In this document: positions 8,541 to 18,173 of the stretch, in pieces
How positions within the stretch are numbered: the stretch's first letter is position 1
Layout of the letters: every line of letters starts with the position of its first letter
Source: Bacillus sp. SJS
GTDB lineage: Bacteria; Bacillota; Bacilli; Bacillales; Bacillaceae
NCBI RefSeq assembly: GCF_000732485.2
Contig: NZ_JAQV02000004.1
Span: 62,001 to 126,000 of the forward strand
DNA length: 64,000 bases
Direction: 5' to 3'
Position numbers and translations under genes: made by a program
The notes under the pieces: model-generated
What the model was told of the DNA's origin: nothing
What the model saw: the letters and a program-made list of their open reading frames with translations, nothing else
Databases searched by the model: none

Positions 8541-9266
8541 TTGTCCGGATTATTCACAGCGCTGGCCTATGTCATGAGGGAAATGGTTTTTCTTGTAAGC
8601 TATGTAAAGAACAACGCCTTCCCGCAGCCACTGTCATCAAGCGATGAAAAAAAATACCTTCAATTAATGGCAGAAGGCGATGAACATGCCAGAAATCTTC
8701 TGATTGAGCATAATCTAAGGCTTGTCGCGCATATTGTCAAGAAATTCGAAAACACAGGAGAGGATGCGGAGGACCTGATTTCAATCGGAACAATCGGATT
8801 GATCAAGGCGATTGAGAGCTATTCACAGGGAAAAGGTACGAAACTCGCAACGTATGCCGCAAGATGTATTGAAAACGAAATCCTGATGCATTTAAGAGCC
8901 TTAAAAAAGACCAAGAAAGATGTGTCCCTTCATGATCCAATTGGACAGGATAAAGAAGGAAATGAAATATCGCTTATTGACGTCCTAAAATCCGAAAGCG
9001 AAGACGTTATTGATACCATTCAGCTGAATATGGAGCTAGAGAAGGTCAAAAAATTTATCGATGTTTTAGATGAGCGGGAAAAAGAGGTCATTGTCGGCCG
9101 TTTTGGACTCGACTTGCAGAAAGAAAAAACGCAAAGGGAAATCGCAAAAGAACTGGGCATTTCAAGGAGCTATGTTTCCCGCATTGAGAAAAGAGCGCTC
9201 ATGAAAATGTTCCACGAATTTTATCGTGCTGAAAAAGAGAAAAACAGCAAAAAAAAGAAAAGATAA
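8541..9266 (+). CDS. sigK: Sporulation sigma factor K precursor (uninterrupted)
   Basis: 241-residue pro-sigma-K, the late mother-cell sigma factor. The membrane-associated pro-sequence (residues 1-20) ends at [12 protein letters not shown], the site cut by the SpoIVFB protease in B. subtilis. Region 2 ([14 protein letters not shown] ... [18 protein letters not shown]) and region 4 helix-turn-helix ([21 protein letters not shown]) are complete. TTG start with GGAGGTG before it. In B. subtilis this gene is split into spoIVCB and spoIIIC by the skin prophage; here it is one frame with no recombinase gene in the window. Confidence 0.97.
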   Translation: MSGLFTALAYVMREMVFLVSYVKNNAFPQPLSSSDEKKYLQLMAEGDEHARNLLIEHNLRLVAHIVKKFENTGEDAEDLISIGTIGLIKAIESYSQGKGTKLATYAARCIENEILMHLRALKKTKKDVSLHDPIGQDKEGNEISLIDVLKSESEDVIDTIQLNMELEKVKKFIDVLDEREKEVIVGRFGLDLQKEKTQREIAKELGISRSYVSRIEKRALMKMFHEFYRAEKEKNSKKKKR

Positions 9267-9303
9267 GGAAAAAGGGTATCTTCCCCTATCCTTATCTATT
9301 TTC
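9261..9303 (+). terminator. Terminator of sigK
   Basis: AGATAAGGA/TCCTTATCT outer stem with an inner GGG/CCC pairing, overlapping the sigK stop codon and followed by a T-rich stretch (CTATTTTCTTT). Confidence 0.6.
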
Positions 9304-9398
9304 TTTAACTAACCGCTATCCTTCTCCACAGTGAGGTAGTTCATTATTTCGCTTTTCATCATAATTATCGCTCCCTTCATGATATTCAATGAGCTTTC

Positions 9399-9527
9399 TT
9401 ACAGCATAAGCTGGCGGTTCTGCACTTTCTCCATCAAATTTCTGACACGTTTGTCGTCATTCATTTCTTCTTTTGTTTTCATGTTCCTTTTAAAAGTTAC
9501 CGTTACAAATAGTAAATGGATGGTCAT
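9399..9527 (-). CDS. yrzI: YrzI-type small sporulation-associated protein
   Basis: 42-residue product beginning MTIHLLFVTVTFKRN, then a charged helix (KTKEEMNDDKRVRNLMEK). The short hydrophobic start ending in Thr/Lys/Arg followed by an amphipathic charged tail is the layout of the Bacillus YrzI family, often found as tandem small genes. Translation signal is excellent: AAGGAGGTGATACC before the ATG, near-complementary to the 16S end. Function unknown. Too short for routine ORF calling. Confidence 0.68.
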   Translation of the reverse strand: MTIHLLFVTVTFKRNMKTKEEMNDDKRVRNLMEKVQNRQLML

Positions 9528-9569
9528 GGTATCACCTCCTTAAAAGGCGAGGCGCCCTGGGTTCTCTAC

Positions 9570-9603
9570 GCAAAAAAACACCGCAGGAAATACCCCGGGC
9601 GTC
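9570..9603 (-). terminator. Possible terminator upstream of yrzI
   Basis: Read on the minus strand, an imperfect GC-rich stem (CGCCCGGGG / CCTGCGGTG) is followed by seven T. It would end a transcript coming from the tiny ORF at 9694-9771 before yrzI. Confidence 0.45.
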
Positions 9604-9623
9604 TGTCTTGTTTTAACTAGTAA

Positions 9624-9660
9624 ACGCCGCAGAGTAAGCAAATCGCTTAGCCTGCGGCGT
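9624..9660. terminator. Strong hairpin downstream of a 25-codon ORF
   Basis: Nine-base perfect stem ACGCCGCAG/CTGCGGCGT extended inside by TAAGC/GCTTA. The T-run on the minus side is short (TTTACTAG), so it may act as a terminator together with the next hairpin, or as a stable RNA fold. Confidence 0.6.
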
Positions 9661-9693
9661 ATAATCCAATCATTATTGAAAAAAGGACATACG

Positions 9694-9771
9694 TTAGCTG
9701 TAAACCGGCCAATGAGATTTGATTACTTTATTCAATTGTTTTAGCTGATCCGCTTTAACAGTCATCGTCAT
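9694..9771 (-). CDS. Hypothetical 25-residue ORF with strong RBS
   Basis: Product MTMTVKADQLKQLNKVIK plus seven residues, no recognised family. The AAGGAGG site lies nine bases before the ATG and the reading frame is followed 34 bases later by a strong hairpin, so it looks like a small transcription-translation unit. No hydrophobic segment; mildly basic. Without homologues it cannot be told from a chance ORF. Confidence 0.4.
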   Translation of the reverse strand: MTMTVKADQLKQLNKVIKSHWPVYS

Positions 9772-9949
9772 TTTAACCGGCCTCCTTAGAAATAATTTTA
9801 ATTACATGGTAATTATATCCACAACACACATGAAAGTAAACCAATTTTTTAACTTTTTTGAAAAATAATCCAAATGCCTATAAAAAAAACGAATCGATTA
9901 TACTGGATTTTTAAAACTTAGGCTCGCTTAAAGTCTGGTGCTGATTTTT

Positions 9950-10092
9950 AACGTCTATGATTGGAGCGGAAGGCGCTAGACTTCTGCTTAGAGCAGCGGG
10001 ACAGGTGAGAGCCCGCAGTGGTGTAGCGAGGGGCAGGCTCACCGCCCGACTAAGAATTAGCGAGCGCCTGCTAGCTGCAATTAACAACTACG
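9950..10092. repeat. Bacillaceae-type dispersed intergenic repeat
   Basis: GC-rich, non-coding block of about 120-140 bases. It starts around GGAGCGGAAGGCGCT and ends around AGCGAGCGCCTG, with arms AGGCGCT (9971-9977) and AGCGCCT (10063-10069), and an internal pair around GGTGAGAGCCCG / CGGTGAGCCTGC. Elements with this GGAGCGGAAGGCGC...GCTCACCGCCCG layout recur between genes of many Bacillus-group genomes. The remaining DNA between 9772 and 9950 is AT-rich and shows no gene. Confidence 0.7.
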
Positions 10093-10102
10093 TTTAACAG
10101 AG

Positions 10103-10142
10103 CTAAAAATTAAAAAACAACCTGCAGAATCATCTGCAGGTT
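10103..10142 (-). terminator. Terminator of the yrrT-yrhC operon
   Basis: AACCTGCAGA/TCTGCAGGTT stem with a four-base loop followed on the minus strand by GTTTTTTAATTTTT. The stem overlaps the yrhC stop codon. Confidence 0.9.
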
Positions 10143-10362
10143 ATTCGGCTTCTTTTTGAAGTTTTTTATGAAAGGTAAGAGAAATGTTAAAACAAATAAG
10201 TGCGCCGGCCAGCATAAAGGCTGAGGCCCCCATCATGGTAGATTGCTCTGATACCTTGCCGGATTCAACAAATACTCCTATATAGAAAAATGTCCCTAAC
10301 GCTAACAGGACGAACGCATAATTTTTGAAATCAAGAACTAAATCCTGCAACTGTTTCTTCAA
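10141..10362 (-). CDS. yrhC: YrhC family small membrane protein
   Basis: 73-residue protein with two predicted membrane helices (YAFVLLALGTFFYIGVFV and ASAFMLAGALICFNISL) and a basic C-terminus. It closes the methionine-to-cysteine operon after mccB, as yrhC does in B. subtilis. TTG start with AGGTGA six bases upstream. No biochemical function is known to me; co-transcription suggests a role in sulfur amino acid traffic, which is inference. Confidence 0.87.
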   Translation of the reverse strand: MKKQLQDLVLDFKNYAFVLLALGTFFYIGVFVESGKVSEQSTMMGASAFMLAGALICFNISLTFHKKLQKEAE

Positions 10363-10445
10363 GCTATATCACCTGCCAGAAAATGTTTTGACAATTACTA
10401 GGTTAACATAGTCTGGCAGGCTATCTCACTTGTAATATCAGGAAA

Positions 10446-12505
<2,060 letters not shown>

Positions 12506-12523
12506 CCAAACACCTTCTTTATG

Positions 12524-12555
12524 ACGCAGCAGGATGAAATCATTCTGCTGTGCGT
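12524..12555. other. Stable hairpin between mtnN and mccA
   Basis: ACGCAGCAG/CTGCTGTGCGT stem with an inner ATGA/TCAT pairing in the 54-base gap. There is no U-tract on the minus strand, so it is more likely a processing or stability element than a terminator. Confidence 0.5.
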
Positions 12556-12559
12556 TTAA

Positions 12560-13255
12560 TTATTTTAAGTTGCGGACAATGCGTAGAACATGCTCTGCTG
12601 AATGAAGACCCGCTTTTTCAAGGAATTGATCAAACGATAGATCTGATTCCTTGCCTGCAATATCCGATAGTGCACGGATGATGACAAACGGCACCTTGAA
12701 TTGGTGGCAAACTTGAGCAATAGCTGCTGCTTCCATTTCTACGGCATACAGGTTATCAAATTTAGTGCGGATGTATTCAACCCGTTCAGGATCGTTCATA
12801 AAAGAATCACCTGTTGCAATCATTCCTGTAACCACTTGGATTCCTTCAATATTTTTGGCCTGTGCTTCCGCAATTTCCAATAGCTTTGGATCTGGTAAAT
12901 AAGCCGGAGGAAGTCCAGGCACCTGACCGTATTCGTATCCAAACGCTGTCACGTCAACATCGTGATGGCGAACCTCTGTCGAAACCACAACGTCGCCAAC
13001 ATTTAACGATTGATGAAATCCGCCGGCAGATCCCGTATTGATTACATAATCAGGCTTATAGCGGTCAAGCAGAAGTGCTGTGCTTAAAGCAGCATTCACT
13101 TTTCCGATTCCTGATTTTAGAAGGACGATTTCTTTTCCTTCGAACATTCCTTCAGTAAATTCACTGCCTGCAATCAGCTCGCTGTTTTGACCTTCAAGCT
13201 TTTCTCTTAATATATTTACTTCTTCTTCCATTGCTCCAATAATAGCTATTTTCAT
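12560..13255 (-). CDS. mtnN: MTA/SAH nucleosidase MtnN
   Basis: 231-residue nucleosidase that removes adenine from S-adenosylhomocysteine and methylthioadenosine. Family features are [11 protein letters not shown] at the start, the INTGSAGG loop, the [11 protein letters not shown] substrate-binding block and the catalytic Asp in RALSDIAG. It feeds the mccA-mccB pair and stands after the methyltransferase yrrT in the operon. Confidence 0.97.
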   Translation of the reverse strand: MKIAIIGAMEEEVNILREKLEGQNSELIAGSEFTEGMFEGKEIVLLKSGIGKVNAALSTALLLDRYKPDYVINTGSAGGFHQSLNVGDVVVSTEVRHHDVDVTAFGYEYGQVPGLPPAYLPDPKLLEIAEAQAKNIEGIQVVTGMIATGDSFMNDPERVEYIRTKFDNLYAVEMEAAAIAQVCHQFKVPFVIIRALSDIAGKESDLSFDQFLEKAGLHSAEHVLRIVRNLK

Positions 13256-13280
13256 TGTGACAACCCTCTTTACTCTAAAA

Positions 13281-13922
13281 TTACTGTTTTACTGCTTCCA
13301 TAATCCATACGAATGGATTCATTTGTGTAAAGGTTACATGGAATCCATGCTTTTCGTATATTGACTTCATCACAACATGGGTTGTGTAATATTCTGTCTC
13401 AAGATCCAGAGCGAGGCTTAAATACTGCCTTCTTCTCGATTCTTCAATCTTCTTTATATACGCATCCCGGTCAGTGAAAACAGTATCAGCAAAGATTATT
13501 TTACCACCTTTGGCAAGCATGCTTCCATAAATCCCGACGGCTTTATCTTTTTCTTCATCCGTAAGGTGATGAAAAGCATAAGTACTTACTATTGAATCAA
13601 TCTGCTCTGCAGGCTTTGGGAAATCAAGAAAGTCTCCATCTGAAATGAAAATGTCTGCAGGCAGCTTTTCAATTGCCTTTTCTCTCATAGCATTCGAGGG
13701 TTCAATGCCATATACCTTTTTGCCCGCAGCGTGCAGAAGAGCTGTCAGGTTCCCGGTACCCAGTCCGAATTCCAATACGGAGGATCCTGATCTTTTTGTA
13801 ACTTCTTCAAGAATACCGCTGTAGTTTTGAAATACTTCTTTATATTCAACGTCATGTCCGCTGACGGTTGTATCATAATCAGAGGCCCATCCTTCAAACA
13901 ACTCCAAAAATTCTCTGCCCAT
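13281..13922 (-). CDS. yrrT: Putative SAM-dependent methyltransferase YrrT
   Basis: 213-residue class I methyltransferase with motif [15 protein letters not shown] and the motif II segment YGIEPSN. First gene of the yrrT-mtnN-mccA-mccB-yrhC operon; in B. subtilis it is proposed to consume SAM at the head of the methionine-to-cysteine route. Its acceptor is unknown. The ATG has AAAGGGAG upstream and the promoter carries a 27-base palindrome. Confidence 0.92.
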   Translation of the reverse strand: MGREFLELFEGWASDYDTTVSGHDVEYKEVFQNYSGILEEVTKRSGSSVLEFGLGTGNLTALLHAAGKKVYGIEPSNAMREKAIEKLPADIFISDGDFLDFPKPAEQIDSIVSTYAFHHLTDEEKDKAVGIYGSMLAKGGKIIFADTVFTDRDAYIKKIEESRRRQYLSLALDLETEYYTTHVVMKSIYEKHGFHVTFTQMNPFVWIMEAVKQ

Positions 13923-13949
13923 GACGACACGCTCCCTTTGAAAACTTAA

Positions 13950-13976
13950 TAATTCCTATGAGTATAGTATGAATTA
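13950..13976. promoter_or_regulatory. 27-bp palindrome, probable CymR operator
   Basis: TAATTC at 13950-13955 and GAATTA at 13971-13976 are inverted and enclose a partly symmetric AT-rich core. It overlaps the -10 of the yrrT promoter, as a repressor site would. CymR represses this operon in B. subtilis through an AT-rich 27-base motif, and cymR itself lies at 35585 in this window. Confidence 0.6.
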
Positions 13977-13994
13977 AAATAAATAACTGTTCAA
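13966..13994 (-). promoter_or_regulatory. Candidate sigma-A promoter of yrrT operon
   Basis: On the minus strand TTGAAC (13989-13994) and CATACT (13966-13971) are separated by 17 bases, about 45 bases before the yrrT start. Each hexamer matches four of six consensus positions; overlap with the palindrome strengthens the call. Confidence 0.5.
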
Positions 13995-14100
13995 AGATTA
14001 TCATATTCCTGCAGTAACCTCAACCTAAAAGTTTTTGCCTATGCGCTGCAGCAGTGTTTTTGGTAAACTGAGAGAGGAGAACAGAGGAGGCAGACATGGA

Positions 14101-14307
14101 ATGAATTTTCAGCTTGATTATCTTAAAGATAAAGTAGAATTTTTTGAAGCTTCGAGCATAAAAGATCTGGAAACAAAAATTGCCGAGCAGATTGACCATA
14201 ATAAAGCCATTATGATGGAGGTTCACTCGGTTACCCATCAAATGCATGTCCTTGAAGACGGGCGGAGATTTTACAGTGCCGTCGTTCATTTTAAAACGAA
14301 CATGTAA
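14101..14307 (+). CDS. yrzA: DUF2536 family protein YrzA
   Basis: 68-residue protein starting MNFQLDYLKDKVEFFEAS, typical of the small DUF2536/YrzA family found next to yrrS/yrrT in Bacillus. No signal or membrane segment. The ATG at 14101 follows GAGGAGG by ten bases; the longer open frame from 14035 has no ribosome site. Transcribed divergently from yrrT and convergently with yrrS. Function unknown. Confidence 0.85.
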   Translation: MNFQLDYLKDKVEFFEASSIKDLETKIAEQIDHNKAIMMEVHSVTHQMHVLEDGRRFYSAVVHFKTNM

Positions 14308-14324
14308 TTTCGCTTCCTGCAAAA

Positions 14325-14355
14325 AAGAACGCTGCCGTGAATCGGCAGCGTTCTT
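14325..14355. terminator. Bidirectional terminator between yrzA and yrrS
   Basis: 13-base perfect stem AAGAACGCTGCCG / CGGCAGCGTTCTT with a five-base loop; A-run before it serves as the U-tract for the minus-strand operon. Confidence 0.92.
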
Positions 14356-14359
14356 ATCA

Positions 14360-14974
14360 TTATTTCGGTTCAACTGTAAGGGGTTTCCATCCTTCATTTT
14401 CTATAAACTGAAGGGTTACTTCATATTTCTCATCCGAGTTCTTAGCAGAAACGGTTCCTTTTGCATCGTTCGGAGAACCATTATTTCCAAGGAACCAGAT
14501 CGTCATATTATCTTCCGGGATTCCAGTTGCTACACTCATCGCCTTGGTCATTTCCTGCCAATCCGCTGAGCCTTTATCATAAACTGTGGTATGTTCCCCT
14601 TTTTGTGAGGTACCGACAGGCTCCCATTCGGAGCTTTTTGTTTCCTTGTCCGCTTCTGCTGCTTTGTCTTCCTCGCTCTGCTTATTGTCATCAGCAGGTT
14701 TGGCTTCTTCCTTAGATGCCTCATCACCGGATGTATTTTGTGATTCTGTATCTTCTTTGTCTGTTTGCTCAGACGCAGTTTCTTCGCTTGTCTCTTCGCT
14801 TTGTGACTGCTGGTCAGAGATTTTGCTGCTGGAAGTCTGCTTCTTTTCGCCTCCAGTAATAAGCTGGTAGCCGACGGCCGCAATGAGAATGAGCACGACA
14901 GCGATCATGACATTCAATACGACATTAGTTTTTCTGCGCTTATCGCGGTTGCCATAGCGGGTTCTATTCATCAT
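14360..14974 (-). CDS. yrrS: DUF1510 membrane-anchored protein YrrS
   Basis: 204-residue protein: a short basic N-terminus (RYGNRDKRRKTN), one membrane helix (about 20-40), a long acidic Ser/Glu/Asp/Lys low-complexity linker (about 45-115) and a conserved C-terminal DUF1510 domain (EWEPVGTSQKGEHTTVY onward). Encoded just upstream of pbpI in the same operon, suggesting an envelope or spore-cell-wall role. ATG at 14974 lies five bases after AGGAG; a GTG at 14992 is inside that site's upstream region. Confidence 0.88.
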   Translation of the reverse strand: MMNRTRYGNRDKRRKTNVVLNVMIAVVLILIAAVGYQLITGGEKKQTSSSKISDQQSQSEETSEETASEQTDKEDTESQNTSGDEASKEEAKPADDNKQSEEDKAAEADKETKSSEWEPVGTSQKGEHTTVYDKGSADWQEMTKAMSVATGIPEDNMTIWFLGNNGSPNDAKGTVSAKNSDEKYEVTLQFIENEGWKPLTVEPK

Positions 14975-15052
14975 CTTCACTCCTCTTCCCACTTTCTTTC
15001 TGTACTATTCTATCAAAGGAGTATGAATCTAGCCAGTTTTGATTCAATAGAA

Positions 15053-16795
15053 TCATTTCAGGCCGGCCGCTATATCATAAAACACCTGATTTGCAGCAGC
15101 TTTGCTGGCAATTGTATCAGCATCAACAACCACTAGAGCATACCTCGGGCTGTCTGATGGAAAATACCCGGCAAACCATTTATTGATCAAATTATGTCCT
15201 TCTGCGTCCTTTCTTCCTGTTTCTGCCGTACCTGATTTCCCGGACACTTCAAACGGCAGCGTCCTGAATCTAACTCCTGTGCCTTTTTCGTCAGATACCA
15301 CCAGGCGGAGAAGCTTCTGGAGCTTTTGGACTGTATAATGATCAATGGATACGTTCGCAAGCTCTGAATCCGGAAAACGGTACATGGATGTTCCATTTTT
15401 ATACAGGATTTCCTCAGCCGTTTTTACTTCCATCCCTTTACCTCCTCTTGCAATCGTCGCCATCATATTCGCAATTGCAAACGGGGTAACCTGGACATCT
15501 TTTTGACCGATGGCGGTTTGGGCAACAGCTTTAGGGGAGCCTTTGTCTCTGTTATCAGACCACACAGTTCCCTGTTTTTCTTCTGGAAACTGCTTGAAGG
15601 CGCTGTAATGGAACACTGTGCCCTGCCATCCCACAGGGTGGACTAACCCCATTTTTTCAGCAGTCGCTTCCATATAATCCGGCACCTTTTTTATAAGCTG
15701 ATTGGAAAGGACGTTAAAGGTATAATTGCAGCTTCTTGAAAAACTTTGATCAAAGCTCAGAGAACCCAGCTGGCGGTCTTCTTCAGCGCCGCCGTATGGA
15801 TTCAGATTGCAATTATACCGGGCGGAGGGATGATCAAGCCCGTTCTCTATCGCTGCCGCAGCAGTCACAATTTTAAATATTGAGCCTGGCTTCATGCTCT
15901 CAAGCATATAGTTGCTTAAGCTTGAAGACGACCCGTTCACATTGAGATCCGGCTTGCTCGCCATTGCCAGAAGGGAACTGGACTGGATATCTATTAGAAC
16001 GGCTCCTCCTTTTTTGATGCCAGCCTGTGTAAGAGCTTTTTCCGTAAGCTGCTGCATGTCTGAATCAAGAGTAGTTTTAATTTTCACCGGATAGTGTGCG
16101 CTGGAATCGGCGATGTATTTGACGTTCACGCCAAAAAGAGGATTGTTATTCGCATCAACATGATACAGCAGCTTTGTCTCTGATTCCGGCAGCAAAAACG
16201 CATCAAAGGCCTTTTGCAGCCCCGCTGCGCCTATTTTCATAGTGAGCGGAAGCTTTTTATCAGGGTACCGCTTTTTCGCCGTCTCAGGCATTTCAGCTGT
16301 ATATCCAATGATGTGGGACGCTGATAATTCACTTGGCTTCTCTTGCACCATTACCCCATAAACACCAGGAAACTTAAATTCATTAATTTTTGTTAAATCA
16401 GATTGGGTAAGCTCCGCGCCATCCTTTTTTGACAAGATAACCGGTTTTTTTGCTCTGGAAACAAGGGAATGAATAATTCCCTCTGACATCCCGGTTATGG
16501 AGGCAACTTTTTCGCTCGGCCAATTTAAGCTCTTAATAAACGGAAACAGCACAACGGATGGCTCAACCCCTGCAGAAAGCGGTTCACCCCTCCGATCGAC
16601 AATGCTCCCCCTGCCATCATCAATTAATACGGATTGCGTTCGCTGTTTCACGCTCTCTTCAATCAAATTGATATGATGGCTTCCGAACGATTCAGTCCGA
16701 AAAAGCTGGAGTTCAGCAAGTCTTGCTGTCAAAATCAGCAGAAAAATGGTGATTACCACGCAAACAGATACGATTCTTTTTTTAATTGCACGCAT
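15053..16795 (-). CDS. pbpI: Class B penicillin-binding protein PbpI (PBP4b)
   Basis: 580-residue transpeptidase anchored by an N-terminal helix (about 8-26), with a dimerisation/pedestal region and a transpeptidase domain. Active-site motifs are SIFK (S305/K308), SCN (355-357) and KSGT (520-523). B. subtilis PbpI is a sporulation-time enzyme; position between greA and yrrS is the same. Its ribosome binding site (AGGTGG) is formed by the 3' arm of the greA terminator, see the terminator entry. Confidence 0.93.
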   Translation of the reverse strand: MRAIKKRIVSVCVVITIFLLILTARLAELQLFRTESFGSHHINLIEESVKQRTQSVLIDDGRGSIVDRRGEPLSAGVEPSVVLFPFIKSLNWPSEKVASITGMSEGIIHSLVSRAKKPVILSKKDGAELTQSDLTKINEFKFPGVYGVMVQEKPSELSASHIIGYTAEMPETAKKRYPDKKLPLTMKIGAAGLQKAFDAFLLPESETKLLYHVDANNNPLFGVNVKYIADSSAHYPVKIKTTLDSDMQQLTEKALTQAGIKKGGAVLIDIQSSSLLAMASKPDLNVNGSSSSLSNYMLESMKPGSIFKIVTAAAAIENGLDHPSARYNCNLNPYGGAEEDRQLGSLSFDQSFSRSCNYTFNVLSNQLIKKVPDYMEATAEKMGLVHPVGWQGTVFHYSAFKQFPEEKQGTVWSDNRDKGSPKAVAQTAIGQKDVQVTPFAIANMMATIARGGKGMEVKTAEEILYKNGTSMYRFPDSELANVSIDHYTVQKLQKLLRLVVSDEKGTGVRFRTLPFEVSGKSGTAETGRKDAEGHNLINKWFAGYFPSDSPRYALVVVDADTIASKAAANQVFYDIAAGLK

Positions 16796-16831
16796 AAAAA
16801 AACCACCTCGTCACCATTGTCGACGAGGCGG
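16796..16831 (-). terminator. greA terminator that also carries the pbpI RBS
   Basis: On the minus strand the stem pairs CCGCCTCGTC with GACGAGGTGG (one G-U pair), followed by seven T and then directly by the pbpI ATG. The 3' arm therefore supplies the AGGTGG ribosome site of pbpI. Confidence 0.85.
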
Positions 16832-16849
16832 TCATTCTTTAATCGGATC

Positions 16850-17326
16850 TTACTTAATTTTTACAATTTTAACCTGCATTTCACCGCCAGGCGTTTGCAC
16901 AGTTACTTCATCGCCCACTTGTTTGCCAAGAAGACTTTTAGCGATTGGTGAGTCATTGGAAATCTTTCCTTCAAAAGGATCTGCTTCCGCACTTCCCAAA
17001 ATTGTGTAAGATTCTTCTTCACCATTTGGAAGTTCCTGGAACGTAACGGTTTTGCCAAGCGCTACTGAATTTGAATTCGATGTATCCTCGACAATGATTT
17101 TCGCATTGCGGATCATGTTTTCAAGCGTTGTAATTCTTCCTTCAACAAACGCCTGCTCTTCTTTAGCGGAATCATACTCGGAGTTTTCAGAAAGATCACC
17201 GAAACTGCGCGCAATTTTAATCCGCTCGACTACTTCTTTACGACGTACAGTTTTCATGTACTCCAATTCTTGTTCGAGCTTTTCTTTTCCTTCTTTCGTC
17301 ATCGGAAATTCTTTCTCTACTGCCAT
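16850..17326 (-). CDS. greA: Transcription elongation factor GreA
   Basis: 158-residue factor that stimulates RNA cleavage by stalled RNA polymerase. The N-terminal coiled coil carries the acidic tip in [16 protein letters not shown] (about 42-57), followed by the FKBP-like C-terminal domain. Length and sequence are typical. Ends in a strong terminator before pbpI. Confidence 0.98.
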   Translation of the reverse strand: MAVEKEFPMTKEGKEKLEQELEYMKTVRRKEVVERIKIARSFGDLSENSEYDSAKEEQAFVEGRITTLENMIRNAKIIVEDTSNSNSVALGKTVTFQELPNGEEESYTILGSAEADPFEGKISNDSPIAKSLLGKQVGDEVTVQTPGGEMQVKIVKIK

Positions 17327-17393
17327 CGATACTCACTCCTTCTGAAACAGCTGTCCCCCGAAATTTGGTATGTAAGACCTGTTAATAATACAA

Positions 17394-17422
17394 GAGCGAG
17401 GGCAATGATGCCCTCACACTCT
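17394..17422 (-). terminator. Probable terminator downstream of udk
   Basis: GAGGGCA/TGCCCTC core extended by AGAGTG-type pairs with CGCTCT on the minus strand, followed by TGTATTATT. It lies about 110 bases after udk and before greA. Confidence 0.55.
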
Positions 17423-17532
17423 TCTTTCATATCGAGAATTGGCGTTCAATCTGCCTGAGCGCGTCTTTTACATGAAACGTTTAACAATCTATACATAATA
17501 TGGGCACAGTGCTCTATATCTATGCTATGTTA

Positions 17533-18168
17533 TTACAAAATAGCGTTTTGTTCAAGAATTGTTTGAATTTTTGTTACCATTAAATCGATAGCCACGTGAT
17601 TTTGGCCGCCTTCAGGGATGATAATATCTGCATAGCGCTTTGTAGGCTCGATGAACTGGTTATGCATCGGTCTTACAACGGACACATATTGTTCGATTAC
17701 TGAGTCAATGGAACGTCCGCGTTCCTTGATGTCGCGGAGGATGCGCCGGATAATTCGAATATCTGCGTCTGTATCCACATACATTTTAATATCCATAAGA
17801 TCTCTCAGGCGTTCATCTTCCAAAATGAGAATTCCTTCAAGAATGATGACATCCTTCGGTTCGACCTCGATGATTTCCTCAGATCTTGTATGAATTTTAT
17901 AATCATACACCGGTTTTTCGATCTTTTCATAATGGAGAAGCTTCTTCAAATGCTCAATGAGCAAATTGTTATCAAATGCCAAAGGATGATCATAGTTGGT
18001 GTTGAGGCGCTCCTCATAAGGAAGATGACTTTGATCCTTGTAATAATAATCCTGTTCAAGCATCATAATGGAATGTCCTTTAAAATGCTCGTAAATCGCT
18101 TTCGTTACACTAGTTTTTCCTGATCCGGATCCTCCGGCAACCCCGATTACAATAGGTTTTTTTACCAT
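17533..18168 (-). CDS. udk: Uridine kinase Udk
   Basis: 211-residue uridine/cytidine kinase of the pyrimidine salvage route. P-loop [13 protein letters not shown] near the N-terminus, catalytic DYYYKD, and the [13 protein letters not shown] lid region are present. Starts five bases after trhP2, so it is the last gene of the trmR-trhP1-trhP2-udk operon. Confidence 0.97.
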   Translation of the reverse strand: MVKKPIVIGVAGGSGSGKTSVTKAIYEHFKGHSIMMLEQDYYYKDQSHLPYEERLNTNYDHPLAFDNNLLIEHLKKLLHYEKIEKPVYDYKIHTRSEEIIEVEPKDVIILEGILILEDERLRDLMDIKMYVDTDADIRIIRRILRDIKERGRSIDSVIEQYVSVVRPMHNQFIEPTKRYADIIIPEGGQNHVAIDLMVTKIQTILEQNAIL

Positions 18169-18173
18169 TTATC

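Noticed and set aside
9309-9380. 17-23 codon minus-strand ORF after yrzI
   Set aside because: Has a GGGAG-like site but is very short, shows no family pattern and runs up to the sigK terminator; kept out as unsupported.
17424-17482. Minus-strand frame that reads VKDALRQIERQFSI before a stop, between udk and greA
   Set aside because: It looks coding, but it is closed upstream by a stop after three more residues and has no start or RBS; possibly a gene remnant.
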